From positions 1,442,068 through 1,506,067 of the forward strand of contig CAKZJV010000007.1 in assembly GCA_937120475.1 (NCBI GenBank): a DNA stretch of 64,000 bases. The letters are read 5' to 3'. Every line of letters starts with the position of its first letter. Position 1 is the first letter of the stretch. Positions 7,923 through 17,220 of this stretch are shown here, piece after piece. Made by a program: the position numbers and the translations under genes. Under the pieces are notes generated by a model that did not search any database, was not told the DNA's origin, and was given only the letters and a program-made list of their open reading frames with translations. Origin of the DNA: an uncultured Cryomorphaceae bacterium (lineage in GTDB: Bacteria; Bacteroidota; Bacteroidia; Flavobacteriales; Schleiferiaceae).

Positions 7923-10103
7923 ATGAAGAAATCAGTTATTACCTGCGCGCTGCTGATCATTACTGCCAGCACTTTTGCACAACCCAAAAAAGTGTCGCTC
8001 GAAGATGTTTGGCTGCGCTACAACTTTTACGCCCAGAGCACGTCAGGATTAACGTCTATGAAAGACGGCCTCCATTACACCGCTCTTACCAAATCAGATG
8101 ATGGACCTACCATCGAAAAGTTCAGCTATAAAACCGGAGAGTCGGAGGGCTTTATTATCTCCGCAAAGGTAATTAAGGAACAAACAGGCAAAAGTATTGA
8201 ATTCGACCACTATGAATTCAGTCCTAAAGAGGACAAGGTACTACTTGCAACCGAAACAGAGTCCATTTATCGCCATTCCACCAAAAGCTATTACTATGTT
8301 TATGACCTTAAGAACGGCAGCCTGGATTCCATTGCCGTTAAAGGAAAGCAGCAACTGGCTACTTTTTCACCTACCCGTAACCAGGTAGCTTTTGTGCATG
8401 AAAACCGCATGTACATTCAGGATTTTGATGAAAAAGGCACCAACCTTATTTCTTTTGGGAAGGGGCAGGACGATGCTTTTATTGCCGGTGCGGTAGATTG
8501 GGTATATGAAGAGGAATTCAGTTTTGATAAAGGCTTTTCCTGGTCGCCTGACGGAAACCACATTGCCTACTATCAATTTGACGAGCGGGAGGTTCCGCTG
8601 TTTTCAATGGACATTTACGGGCAGGGATTATACCCCTCGGAGTACGAGTTTAAATATCCCAAGGCGGGTGAGCCCAATTCAGAAGTGCACATTCACCTTT
8701 TCCACCTGAAGGATCAAAGAGACATTGCCATAGAGATTCCCGGTGATTACGAGTATATACCCCGTATTAAATGGACGCGTGAAAATGACGGGCTGGTGAT
8801 TTATACCATGAACCGCCTTCAGAATCAGTTAACCCTGTGGAAGGTAAATGCACAGGATGCCCAGGCTAAATTGCTGTACCAGGAAAATGCACCTTCTTAC
8901 CTGGAAATTAATGACGATATCCGCTTTATGGAGGATGGTTCGTTTATCTGGAGTTCGGAAAGGGATGGTTTCAATCACTTGTACCATATTTCAAACAAAG
9001 GTGAAATCAAAACGCAGATTACCAAGGGCAACTGGCCGGTTACCGAGTTTTATGGCATTGATGAGGATTCCGAAACCCTTTACTATCAGTCAGCCGAAGA
9101 ATCGCCCCTTGAAAGGGCGGTTTACAGCATTGCCCTGAACGGTAAAAACAAAAAGAAACTTTCGCAAAAAACCGGGTGGAACTCGGCTGAGTTCAGCAAT
9201 GGTTTTAAGTATTATGTACATTCCTACTCCTCAAAGGATATACCCACCCTTGAAACACTACATGCCAGTGATGGCAGCCAGATTCGTGTAATACAGGATA
9301 ACGCTAACCTCAAGGCCAAACTGCGAGGGTATAACCTGGCCTCCAAGGAGTTTTTCCAGTTTACTACGGAAGATAAGGTGGAGTTGAACGGCTGGATTAT
9401 GAAGCCTTTTGATTTTGATCCTTCTAAAAAATACCCGGTACTCATGTTTGTATATGGTGGTCCCGGGGCGCAAACCGTAAAAAACCAATACGATGGTTTT
9501 AACCGCTTTTATTACGAAACCCTCGCCAACCAGGGCTACATCATCGTTTCAGTAGATAACCGGGGTACCGGTGCCCGCGGCCGTGATTTCCGCACAATCA
9601 CTTACCGCGAACTGGGTAAATATGAAACTATGGACCAAATTTCATCGGCCCAGTACCTGGCCACCTTGCCGTATGTTGATAAAAACCGGATTGGCATTTG
9701 GGGTTGGAGTTATGGCGGCTACATGAGCAGCCTGTGTATTACCAAAGGTGCCGATGTTTTTAAAATGGCTATGGCCGTAGCACCCGTTACCAACTGGCGC
9801 TTTTACGATACCATTTATACGGAAAGGTATATGGGTATTCCGCAGGACAACGCCAGTGGCTATGATGATAATTCACCCATCAACCACGTTTCCAAACTCA
9901 AGGGCCCGTACCTCCTGGTTCACGGCAGTGCTGACGACAACGTGCACTTTCAAAACACCACTCGAATGATAACGGCCCTGGTAAATGCCAATAAGCAATT
10001 CGACCTTTTTGTATATCCCGATAAGAACCATGCTATTGCTGGCGGATATACCCGTTTCCACCTCTACCAAAAAATGACCAACTTCATTAATGAAAACCTG
10101 TAG
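7923..10103 (+). CDS. S9 family dipeptidyl peptidase IV-like serine peptidase
   Basis: A 726-residue secreted or periplasmic peptidase. Residues 1-19 form a signal peptide (KKSVITCALLIITASTFAQ). About residues 40-480 are the beta-propeller, containing the DPP-IV glutamates in DWVYEEEFSFDKGFSWSPDG. The C-terminal alpha/beta hydrolase holds the nucleophile in GIWGWSYGGYMSS (S596), the acid in HGSADDNVHFQN and the catalytic histidine in DKNHAIAGGYTR (about H703). DPP-IV releases X-Pro and X-Ala dipeptides from peptide N-termini. The oligopeptide transporter gene follows after 67 bases on the same strand, a pairing that makes sense for uptake of the released peptides. Confidence 0.93.
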   Translation: MKKSVITCALLIITASTFAQPKKVSLEDVWLRYNFYAQSTSGLTSMKDGLHYTALTKSDDGPTIEKFSYKTGESEGFIISAKVIKEQTGKSIEFDHYEFSPKEDKVLLATETESIYRHSTKSYYYVYDLKNGSLDSIAVKGKQQLATFSPTRNQVAFVHENRMYIQDFDEKGTNLISFGKGQDDAFIAGAVDWVYEEEFSFDKGFSWSPDGNHIAYYQFDEREVPLFSMDIYGQGLYPSEYEFKYPKAGEPNSEVHIHLFHLKDQRDIAIEIPGDYEYIPRIKWTRENDGLVIYTMNRLQNQLTLWKVNAQDAQAKLLYQENAPSYLEINDDIRFMEDGSFIWSSERDGFNHLYHISNKGEIKTQITKGNWPVTEFYGIDEDSETLYYQSAEESPLERAVYSIALNGKNKKKLSQKTGWNSAEFSNGFKYYVHSYSSKDIPTLETLHASDGSQIRVIQDNANLKAKLRGYNLASKEFFQFTTEDKVELNGWIMKPFDFDPSKKYPVLMFVYGGPGAQTVKNQYDGFNRFYYETLANQGYIIVSVDNRGTGARGRDFRTITYRELGKYETMDQISSAQYLATLPYVDKNRIGIWGWSYGGYMSSLCITKGADVFKMAMAVAPVTNWRFYDTIYTERYMGIPQDNASGYDDNSPINHVSKLKGPYLLVHGSADDNVHFQNTTRMITALVNANKQFDLFVYPDKNHAIAGGYTRFHLYQKMTNFINENL

Positions 10104-10170
10104 TTCAGGATTTTTGGATATTTTGGCGCACTTAACGAGAAATTAACAGAACTATTAAATAAACCGATAC

Positions 10171-12078
10171 ATGGCAAACGCTGTTCAGCCCATTAAACGC
10201 AGAGAGCTTTGGGGACACCCCGTTGGACTCTACATTCTATTTTTCACGGAAATGTGGGAACGCTTTTCGTACTACGGAATGCGCGCCATACTGGTGCTTT
10301 ACATCACCAGTTCCGCCACCGGCCTGAACCCCGGGCTAGGATGGGATTCAACCGAAGCCTTAGCTCTGTATGGCTGGTACACCATGTTGGTTTATGTCAT
10401 GTCTATACCGGGAGGTATCCTTGCCGATAAATTCATTGGTCAAAAGAAGAGCGTTCTGGTGGGTGGTCTAATACTTTGCGCAGGTCACGGAATATTAGCC
10501 GTGGAGCAGATGTGGGCCTTTTACACCGGTTTATTATTGATCATACTCGGAGTGGGTGGTTTAAAGCCCAATATCTCCACTATGGTGGGAGGCTTATACC
10601 GTGAAGGCGACATTCGCAGGGACAAAGGTTTTACCATATTTTACATCGGTATTAATATTGGTGCCGCTGCGGCTTCTTTAGCCGTAGGCTACGTTGGTGA
10701 AAAAATAGGTTGGCACTATGGGTTCGGTATGGCCGGTATCGGTATGGCACTGGGGCAGATTGTATTCATGTGGGGACAAAAATTTCTAAAAGGTGTGGGT
10801 GAAGCCCCTACCAAGGCGGAAGCCGGAGCCCAGGATGACGGACTCGGTCATTTGTTCAGGAAATTATTCCGTACCACCACCCCGCTCATTGGTTTCCTGG
10901 TAGTAGAGGCTTACGCGGCTTATTTACTGACTACGGGAACTATCGGTTACGGACTACTGGCTGCATTCCTGGGAGTGGTAGTTGGCTTGATGATGGTTAT
11001 CTACACAGAGCTTACCAAAATTGAGAAAGACCGTTTTGTGGTATTACTACTCTCCTTCCTGCTGGTGATTGTTTTCTGGGGAGCCTTTGAGCAAGCGGGA
11101 GGATTAATGAATATTTACACCAAGGAAAAGGTGAACCGCATGGTTATGGGCTTTGAAATCCCCGCCTCGGTGTTTCAATCGGTAAATGCCATTTTCATTA
11201 TCATTTTTGGAGCTATTGTGGCCAACTTCTGGGCGCGTAGAAAGAAAAAGGGTAAGGAATCTTCCTCCCTGTACAAGATGGCCATCGGTACCATTGTAAT
11301 GGGAATTGGGTTTTTGTTTATGGCCAAAGCCTCTTTAGAGGTTTTAAGCACTGGTGAAGCTGCTCTGGTATGGATCATCCTGGCTTACTTACTGCACACC
11401 CTTGGTGAACTTTCTACCTCTCCGGTAGCATTATCATTCATTACTAAAATTGCACCGGCCAAGTACGTATCCATAATGATGGGGGTTTATTTTGCCGCCA
11501 CCGGTCTGGGTAATAAAGTTGCCGGAGCAATTGGTGAGGCTTCTCAAACCGAGCCCATATATTCAGAAGTAAATACCAATTACGAGGGAATTGGCGGCTT
11601 TGTGCCAGATAGCACCCTTTCTAAAGCCGGTAACTTTGACATTTCAGCCCTGGCCTTTATAGAGGACGGAGAAGTAGTAATTACTTCTTCCGATAGTGAG
11701 GGCAACGTATCCGATTTTGTAAGGATAGATGATGAGAACCGGGCCCTGTTGACCGAAGCTCTCAGGGAAGAGGAATCTACCCGGGAAAATCCTCAGCACA
11801 TCACCATCAATTATGAAAATGAAAAGGACTTCAGTGCTCTGAAAACAGATAAAAATATGCAAGTTAATTTGGCCAATTATTCGGGTGAAATTGTACTGTT
11901 TGAGGCCAGCAACAAGCGTGAGCTGATGACCTTTATTTACATAACTGCCTTTACGGCTGCTTTTGGACTGTTATTGATCCTGTTCCTCAAAAAACTGAAA
12001 AAACTTACCCACGGGGCGGAGGAAGCCGAACGTGATATGAGTGAAGATGAGCAGGAAGCGCAAATAGATGCGCATTAA
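10171..12078 (+). CDS. Proton-dependent oligopeptide transporter (POT/PTR2 family)
   Basis: A 635-residue major facilitator protein. The POT signature is clear: FTEMWERFSYYGMRAILVLY near residues 24-43 (ExxERFxYYG) and the second PTR2 region GLKPNISTMVGGLY near 130 followed by FTIFYIGINIGA. It imports di- and tripeptides with protons across the inner membrane. It is unusually long: between the penultimate helix and the final one (about residues 450-595) is an insertion of over 100 polar, acidic residues, where most bacterial POT proteins have a short loop. The last helix (FIYITAFTAAFGLLLILFL) is followed by a charged tail. It lies downstream of the DPP-IV gene and ends in a strong terminator. 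Confidence 0.92.
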   Translation: MANAVQPIKRRELWGHPVGLYILFFTEMWERFSYYGMRAILVLYITSSATGLNPGLGWDSTEALALYGWYTMLVYVMSIPGGILADKFIGQKKSVLVGGLILCAGHGILAVEQMWAFYTGLLLIILGVGGLKPNISTMVGGLYREGDIRRDKGFTIFYIGINIGAAAASLAVGYVGEKIGWHYGFGMAGIGMALGQIVFMWGQKFLKGVGEAPTKAEAGAQDDGLGHLFRKLFRTTTPLIGFLVVEAYAAYLLTTGTIGYGLLAAFLGVVVGLMMVIYTELTKIEKDRFVVLLLSFLLVIVFWGAFEQAGGLMNIYTKEKVNRMVMGFEIPASVFQSVNAIFIIIFGAIVANFWARRKKKGKESSSLYKMAIGTIVMGIGFLFMAKASLEVLSTGEAALVWIILAYLLHTLGELSTSPVALSFITKIAPAKYVSIMMGVYFAATGLGNKVAGAIGEASQTEPIYSEVNTNYEGIGGFVPDSTLSKAGNFDISALAFIEDGEVVITSSDSEGNVSDFVRIDDENRALLTEALREEESTRENPQHITINYENEKDFSALKTDKNMQVNLANYSGEIVLFEASNKRELMTFIYITAFTAAFGLLLILFLKKLKKLTHGAEEAERDMSEDEQEAQIDAH

Positions 12079-12099
12079 AAAAGAAGCCTGATCATATAA

Positions 12100-12134
12100 A
12101 AGGCCGCCTCCCGTGAGGCGGCCTTCTTGTTTTA
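12100..12134 (+). terminator. Rho-independent terminator after POT gene
   Basis: A perfect 11-bp stem (AAGGCCGCCTC / GAGGCGGCCTT) with the loop CCGT, followed by TTGTTTT. It lies 22 bases after the transporter stop codon. Confidence 0.85.
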
Positions 12135-12195
12135 AGACCGGCTTAAAGGTGGTATATTTGGAATAGCTTTTGCCCACTATTTTGAAACTCCTGTC

Positions 12196-12726
12196 ATGAA
12201 AAAATCACTTTTTGTATTCGTATTTGCACTGATTGCTTTCAACTTTTTAAAGGCCCAGGACCAACCGACCCATATCAACTGGATGAGCATTGAAGAAATG
12301 GAAGCCGCTAATACGAAAGAACCCCGTAAAATAATTATTGATGTATATACCGATTGGTGTGGATGGTGCAAGCGAATGGATAAAACCACCTTTCAGAACC
12401 CGGAGATCGTTCGCTACATCAACGAGAATTACTACGCGGTAAAACTAGATGGCGAAGCACAGGGGGTTATCACCTTTCGCGATGCTGAATATAAATTTGT
12501 GAAGCAAGGTAAAAGAGGGTACCACGAGCTGGCGGCTACCCTTTTGCAGGGCCGCATGTCATACCCCTCCATTGTTTACCTGGATGAAAACCTGGATATG
12601 ATACAACCCGTCCCCGGTTATAAGAGCCCCGAGCAAATGGAGCAGATAATCAAATACATCGGGGGTAGTCATTACCAAACCACCGAATACGAAGAGTTTT
12701 TAAAGGAGTTTGAATCGGCCTTATAG
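12196..12726 (+). CDS. Secreted thioredoxin-like protein (WCGWCK motif)
   Basis: A 176-residue protein with a signal peptide (about residues 1-20, KKSLFVFVFALIAFNFLKAQ) and a thioredoxin fold. The redox motif is DWCGWCKRMDKTTF near residues 55-68, the CxxC form seen in Thioredoxin_7/DUF255-type and DsbD C-terminal domains. A cis-proline region lies in RMSYPSIVYLD near 118-128. It should act in the periplasm as a disulfide reductase or oxidase; the partner is unknown. The end overlaps the convergent DUF1015 gene by 6 bases, so the two transcripts run into each other. Confidence 0.85.
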   Translation: MKKSLFVFVFALIAFNFLKAQDQPTHINWMSIEEMEAANTKEPRKIIIDVYTDWCGWCKRMDKTTFQNPEIVRYINENYYAVKLDGEAQGVITFRDAEYKFVKQGKRGYHELAATLLQGRMSYPSIVYLDENLDMIQPVPGYKSPEQMEQIIKYIGGSHYQTTEYEEFLKEFESAL

Positions 12727-13953
12727 TATCTTGTAAATAGTAAGTCCACTGCGAAGTTTAGGCTCAATGTAGGTGCTTTTGGGAGGCATGGTTTTACCCG
12801 TATCCGCCACTTCTTTAATCTGTTCCATACTTACCGGGAACAAAGCAAAAGCCAGGTCATACGCACCCGAATTCACTTTCTTTTTTAAGCCCTCCAAACC
12901 TTCGGTTCCGGGCAGGAAGCCTACTCTTTGATCGGTTTTAATATTCTGTATGCCCAGCAGAGGCTTAAGTATTTTTTTGGAAATGATCTGGGTGTCCAGG
13001 TGCTCTACCGGGTGGCCCGGGTCAAAACTGCCAGTGCGGGGAACCAGTTTATACCATTGCCCTTTTATATAAAGACTGATTTCATGCAGCTTTTCGGGTT
13101 TGTACACGTGCTCCCCTTTCAGGTCTATCAAAAAATCTTTTTGCAAACCCTCCAGGAATTCCTGGGGTGACAAACCATTAAAACCTTTAACCAACCGGTT
13201 AAAATCATAAACTTTCATCTGCTCTTCGCCTATCAGGAAAGCCATAAAGAAGCGATGGTTGGTGCCCTCCGGTTTGTTCTCTCTTTTATCAAGTCGCCTG
13301 GCCAGTAAAGAACTGCTGCTGCAGCGATGGTGACCATCGGCAATATACAAGGCTTCCTGCTCCTTAAAAACCTTTTGAATCTTCGTTAAGTCTTCCCGGT
13401 TGCCAATTAACCAAAGCTGGTGCAATACCCGGTCGGTGCTGGTAAACTCATACTCCGCCCGCTCGGCAATGTAGCGCGCAAAAATCTGGTCCAGTCTCAG
13501 GTCATCCTTGTACGTTAGTAATACCGGCTCTGCATTAAAACCGGTTACCTCCAGGTAATCCGTAAACATCTTTTCCCTTGGGGTAAGGGTTTTTTCGTGC
13601 TTCTTAATGCGGCCTTCAAAGTAATCTTCCACTGAAACAGCTGCTATCAAACCGATGTACTCGTTTCCTTCTTTTACCTGGCGGTACAGGTAAAAATTTT
13701 CTTCCTCATCCCTTATGAAGGTCTGGTCACGGCTAAAATCCTCAAAGCGTTTTTTCACCATTTGGTACCTGGGTTTACCAAATGAAAGGTGGCGCGCTCC
13801 CTCAGGGTTAATCACGTGTAGAAAGGTATAGGGATTGTTATTCAGCTTATCATCCAGTTCCTCTTCGGAATAGGTAAGGTACGAGCGGGTAGCTACCAGG
13901 TAAGCTTTATCGCGGGGTGGGCGGATGGCCCTGAAGGGTTTGATGCGGATCAT
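12721..13953 (-). CDS. DUF1015 family protein
   Basis: A 410-residue cytoplasmic protein recognised as DUF1015 (formerly called SpoOM-related). It begins with RIKPFRAIRPPRDKAYLVAT, contains the family hallmark YIADGHHRCSSS near residues 206-217, and ends with the family-typical PPKSTYIEPKLRSGLTIYKI. The function is not established; in many bacteria it sits near serine or PLP-enzyme genes, which is not the case here. Length and motifs look intact. The start at 13953 gives the conserved N-terminus. The upstream spacer shared with the SRPBCC gene holds a weak TATTTTCG box close to the start. Confidence 0.85.
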   Translation of the reverse strand: MIRIKPFRAIRPPRDKAYLVATRSYLTYSEEELDDKLNNNPYTFLHVINPEGARHLSFGKPRYQMVKKRFEDFSRDQTFIRDEEENFYLYRQVKEGNEYIGLIAAVSVEDYFEGRIKKHEKTLTPREKMFTDYLEVTGFNAEPVLLTYKDDLRLDQIFARYIAERAEYEFTSTDRVLHQLWLIGNREDLTKIQKVFKEQEALYIADGHHRCSSSSLLARRLDKRENKPEGTNHRFFMAFLIGEEQMKVYDFNRLVKGFNGLSPQEFLEGLQKDFLIDLKGEHVYKPEKLHEISLYIKGQWYKLVPRTGSFDPGHPVEHLDTQIISKKILKPLLGIQNIKTDQRVGFLPGTEGLEGLKKKVNSGAYDLAFALFPVSMEQIKEVADTGKTMPPKSTYIEPKLRSGLTIYKIL

Positions 13954-14041
13954 AGAGCGAAAATACTAAAGCAGATGATTTCTGTTACCCATAGGATTTT
14001 TATCAAATTGCTAACTTCGGGCACACTTGAAATACAACCTT

Positions 14042-14500
14042 ATGCAATATACTCTGAGCATTGAAATAGACCGACCTCGTGAGGAGGTGGTACGGGTTTT
14101 TGATAACCCTGACAACCTGAAGGAATGGCAACCGGGATTACTGAACTATGAACATATGGAAGGGGAGCCCGGTACCGAAGGTGCCAGGGCACGGTTGGAA
14201 TACCAAATGGGTAAGCGGAAGTTTGATATGATTGAAACGATAATTACCCGCAAGCTTCCCGATGAATTTCACGGAACCTACGAAGTAAGTGGCACGCTGA
14301 ACGTTCAGAAAAATTATTTTAAAGTGTTGGATGAAAACCGCACTTTGTGGACTTCAGAATCGGAATTTCGCTTTAAGAGCTTCGGAATGAAGCTTATGGC
14401 CTTTTTAATGCCCAAAGCTTTCAAAAAACAGTCGTATCAATTTATGGTGCTGTTCAAGCAGTTTGCCGAAAAAGTCTTGCCCGAACCACAACCTGCTTAA
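14042..14500 (+). CDS. SRPBCC (START/polyketide-cyclase-like) family protein
   Basis: A 152-residue single-domain protein beginning MQYTLSIEIDRPREEVVRVF, the usual first strand and helix of the SRPBCC lipid-binding fold (polyketide cyclase/dehydrase type). WQPGLLNYEHMEGEPG and the C-terminal long helix ending YQFMVLFKQFAEKVL fit the fold. The ATG at 14042 is preferred; an in-frame TTG at 14027 would add five residues. The ligand is unknown. The glycosyltransferase gene begins one base after the stop codon, so they are probably translated from one message. Confidence 0.75.
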   Translation: MQYTLSIEIDRPREEVVRVFDNPDNLKEWQPGLLNYEHMEGEPGTEGARARLEYQMGKRKFDMIETIITRKLPDEFHGTYEVSGTLNVQKNYFKVLDENRTLWTSESEFRFKSFGMKLMAFLMPKAFKKQSYQFMVLFKQFAEKVLPEPQPA

Positions 14501-14501
14501 C

Positions 14502-16130
14502 ATGGCCAAACGGACCTTAGTAGCTCTCATACTGCTTCTTTTAGCCCTGGCCTTATTCGGATGGCTGGGTTACATTGAATTAAGGGCCGAAGAACCCCGC
14601 AGGGCCATTGTATCGTTGGAAATGTGGCTTTCGGGCAATTGGGTAGTACCCCAAATCAACGGGTGGACGTATTACAACAAACCCCCGGTATTCAACTGGA
14701 TAATGGCGTTGTTTTTTACTATGACCGGCTCCTTTAGCGAGTGGGTAGTCCGGTTGCCCTCCCTGCTATCCTTCCTGGTATTGGGTTTACTGCATTACCG
14801 TTATGTGAAAAAATACCTCAACGGCCGGGTCGCTTTACTTTCTTCCCTGTTCTGGCTTACTTCAGCCGACCTCTTATTTTACGGCTCCGTGAATACGGGC
14901 GAGATCGATCCCTTCTACGCTTTGGTAGTTTACCTCCAGGTGGTTATTATTTTCCAGGGCTTTTACCATCAAAAATACTGGAAGCTGTTTTTGTGGTCGT
15001 ATCTGCTTACCGCGGTAGGATTTCTCACCAAAGGTTTGCCTTCACTGGCTTTCCAGGCACTTACGCTATTGGGTGGAGCCCTCTATTTCAGGAAATTTCG
15101 GATACTTTTCGGTGTAAAGCACTTGCTGGGAATCGCGTTACTGGTCATTTTATGCGGAGCTTACCTCTACCTTTACGACCAAAAGGACGATGCGGCCGCT
15201 TTTTTTGTACGTCAGTTTAAAGAAGCTTCCCAACGTACCGGCCTGGAAACGCGGCTTTCAGATACGCTTTGGCAGTTTCTTTTCTTTCCCTGGCGGCTGA
15301 TCCAATTGATGTTGCCCTGGTCATTATTACTGGTGTTCTTTTTCCATCCCACCTTTAAAAAGCAGCTTTTTGAAAATAAGTGGTTGGGCTATTCCGTCAT
15401 TTTTGTGCTCTTCAACATCGGGCTGTATTGGATTTCGGGAGACTTCAAAGCCCGTTATTACTATATGTTCCTGCCTTTTATCCTCACCTGGTTCGCCTAC
15501 TTTTTTGATCAAAACCAGGAAAAGTTGCTCCGCACCACAAGAGTGTTGTTTGGCTTGTTTTCGGTGATTGTGATTCTTTTCCCGTTCATGATGCTGGTTC
15601 CGGCCTTTATTCCGCAAACGGCCGTGCTGCCCGGAATTGCCTGGCGCGTTGCCGTTATGGTACTACTGGCCTTGATTACACTTTGGGTTTACTTCAAAGG
15701 CCCTTCGCGGATATTGGCCATAGTATTGCTAATGGTGGTTGCGCGTATTGGCTTAAACCTTTATTACCTTCCTGCCCTGCAGGCTGATAAAAACGTAATG
15801 TACTACCGCGAAACTATGGCCGAAATGCTGGAAATTACAGGTGATGAACCGATTTATCTTTACGGACGCGCCCACCATTTTCCGAGTGATGCTTCAATAG
15901 GGCCAATTACCTTTGAAGAAACCACCCTCACTACCGCACCTCTGATTGCGTACCAGATACCTTATTATATTACCCGTCATAACCACCACATACTTCAGTT
16001 TACGGAACGATTGGAGCCAGGACGGTATTACATTGCGCGGGCCGAGCTATTGGTAGGTCTGGAGTACAAGGCTCTTTTCCGCTTTGAGGATAAATGGCAA
16101 CAAAGGCAGATGGTCTTGATCAGGCCTTAA
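14502..16130 (+). CDS. Glycosyltransferase family 39-like membrane protein
   Basis: A 542-residue polytopic membrane protein. After the first helix it has ELRAEEPRRAIVSLEMWLSG, the acidic plus arginine loop of GT39/ArnT-like enzymes, then WTYYNKPPVFNWIMALFF and VRLPSLLSFLVLG, all characteristic of this fold; a catalytic-type Glu is present in NTGEIDPFYAL. Such enzymes transfer a sugar from a polyprenyl-phosphate donor to lipid A or protein at the periplasmic face. The acceptor cannot be told here. The start at 14502 is chosen because the preceding in-frame TTG lies inside the SRPBCC gene. Its end overlaps the convergent membrane gene by 11 bases. Confidence 0.82.
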   Translation: MAKRTLVALILLLLALALFGWLGYIELRAEEPRRAIVSLEMWLSGNWVVPQINGWTYYNKPPVFNWIMALFFTMTGSFSEWVVRLPSLLSFLVLGLLHYRYVKKYLNGRVALLSSLFWLTSADLLFYGSVNTGEIDPFYALVVYLQVVIIFQGFYHQKYWKLFLWSYLLTAVGFLTKGLPSLAFQALTLLGGALYFRKFRILFGVKHLLGIALLVILCGAYLYLYDQKDDAAAFFVRQFKEASQRTGLETRLSDTLWQFLFFPWRLIQLMLPWSLLLVFFFHPTFKKQLFENKWLGYSVIFVLFNIGLYWISGDFKARYYYMFLPFILTWFAYFFDQNQEKLLRTTRVLFGLFSVIVILFPFMMLVPAFIPQTAVLPGIAWRVAVMVLLALITLWVYFKGPSRILAIVLLMVVARIGLNLYYLPALQADKNVMYYRETMAEMLEITGDEPIYLYGRAHHFPSDASIGPITFEETTLTTAPLIAYQIPYYITRHNHHILQFTERLEPGRYYIARAELLVGLEYKALFRFEDKWQQRQMVLIRP

Positions 16131-16968
16131 GCTCCTTTTCAAGACTACTGGGAAAGAGTACGAAATAAGAACCCAGCAGTGAAGAAAAAGCCAGTGACAA
16201 GTAAAACAAAAGGCTGATGGCCAGGGAGAGCTCCATGTTGAGTCCCAGGTAATCGGCCCCGAAGACAAAAGCCATTTCCCGCGCTCCAATCATGGGCAGT
16301 ATAAAAGCGAAGCAACTGAGCAGGAAAACAAAAATGTAATCCAGCATTTGCCCCTCAATACCAATAGCCAGTATAATAAAAAAGGTAGTGGCTGCTTGCA
16401 ATACCTGCACCAATATAGAGTAAATACTGGTGGATATCCAGGCCGGTAAAAAAGACCGGAAAAACAAGCGTAAAACCAACCAGTATCCAAAGTAAACCAG
16501 TGGTATTAACAGAAAAACCAGGTTTTTATGGGGAATTTCAAACTGGCTGAACCAGAAAAAAATAACGCTCAATAAGCAAAGAGCTACCAAACCACTGGCC
16601 CGGTCCAGCAAGGCAGAACTTACCAACTTTTTCACTTTAATGGTAAAGTGCTTCTTTATCCAAAAAGCCTTATACCCCTCTCCTCCCACCAGCGGAATAA
16701 AAAGATTGTAGAACATACCCAGAAAGTTCAGCTTAACGTTAAGCCTTTCTGACAAGTACAATTGTTGGGTACGGTATAAGCGATTCAACCGAAAAGAGGC
16801 AATGAACTTGGAGGCGAAGAAGGAGAGAAAGGCCAGTATCAGGTAATACCATCGTGCTTGTTGCAGGTAAGTTCCGGCCTTGGAAAGATCCACCTTATTG
16901 ATAATGATGTAAAGTGCCACCAGGCTGAGGATAATCCGGATGGCATACTTCAGCACTTTCTTATTCAT
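16120..16968 (-). CDS. Lysylphosphatidylglycerol synthase TM-like (UPF0104) membrane protein
   Basis: A 282-residue protein with about seven or eight helices. NKVDLSKAGTYLQQARW and FLGMFYNLFIPLVGGEGYKAFW near residues 80-105 are typical of the flippase-like half of MprF and of the AglD/UPF0104 family. There is no lysyl-transferase domain, so it is not a full MprF. Family members are thought to move lipid-linked sugars or lipids; the substrate here is unknown. The position next to a GT39-like gene is compatible with lipid-linked sugar handling. The start at 16968 gives a short basic N-terminus before the first helix. Confidence 0.75.
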   Translation of the reverse strand: MNKKVLKYAIRIILSLVALYIIINKVDLSKAGTYLQQARWYYLILAFLSFFASKFIASFRLNRLYRTQQLYLSERLNVKLNFLGMFYNLFIPLVGGEGYKAFWIKKHFTIKVKKLVSSALLDRASGLVALCLLSVIFFWFSQFEIPHKNLVFLLIPLVYFGYWLVLRLFFRSFLPAWISTSIYSILVQVLQAATTFFIILAIGIEGQMLDYIFVFLLSCFAFILPMIGAREMAFVFGADYLGLNMELSLAISLLFYLSLAFSSLLGSYFVLFPSSLEKELKA

Positions 16969-17015
16969 ACCTCAACAAAATCACCGTAAAGAAAGGAAAA
17001 TTAAGCGACCTCTCC

Positions 17016-17066
17016 ATTATGGAATCAATCATACGATTCTGATTATTGAAATTTAAATTCCATAAT
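17016..17066. repeat. 10-bp inverted repeat in an A+T-rich gap
   Basis: ATTATGGAAT at 17016-17025 is matched exactly by its reverse complement ATTCCATAAT at 17057-17066, with 31 bases between. It lies in the 251-base gap at the left edge of the A+T-rich accessory stretch. The spacing is long for a terminator hairpin; it could be a paired operator or a remnant of an insertion. Apart from a weak TAACTTAG box at 17151-17158 I see nothing else in this gap. Confidence 0.4.
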
Positions 17067-17220
17067 CAAAAACTATATGTGCATTTTGTTTTACATTTTA
17101 AAATTACCCGTAAGCCCACAGAAATAAAGTTGCCACTAACCCTAAAATCGTAACTTAGCCCTTTCACGACTCTCATACTTGTCTGCCCCCTTTGATCTTG
17201 ACTATAATTAAAGCAACTAA

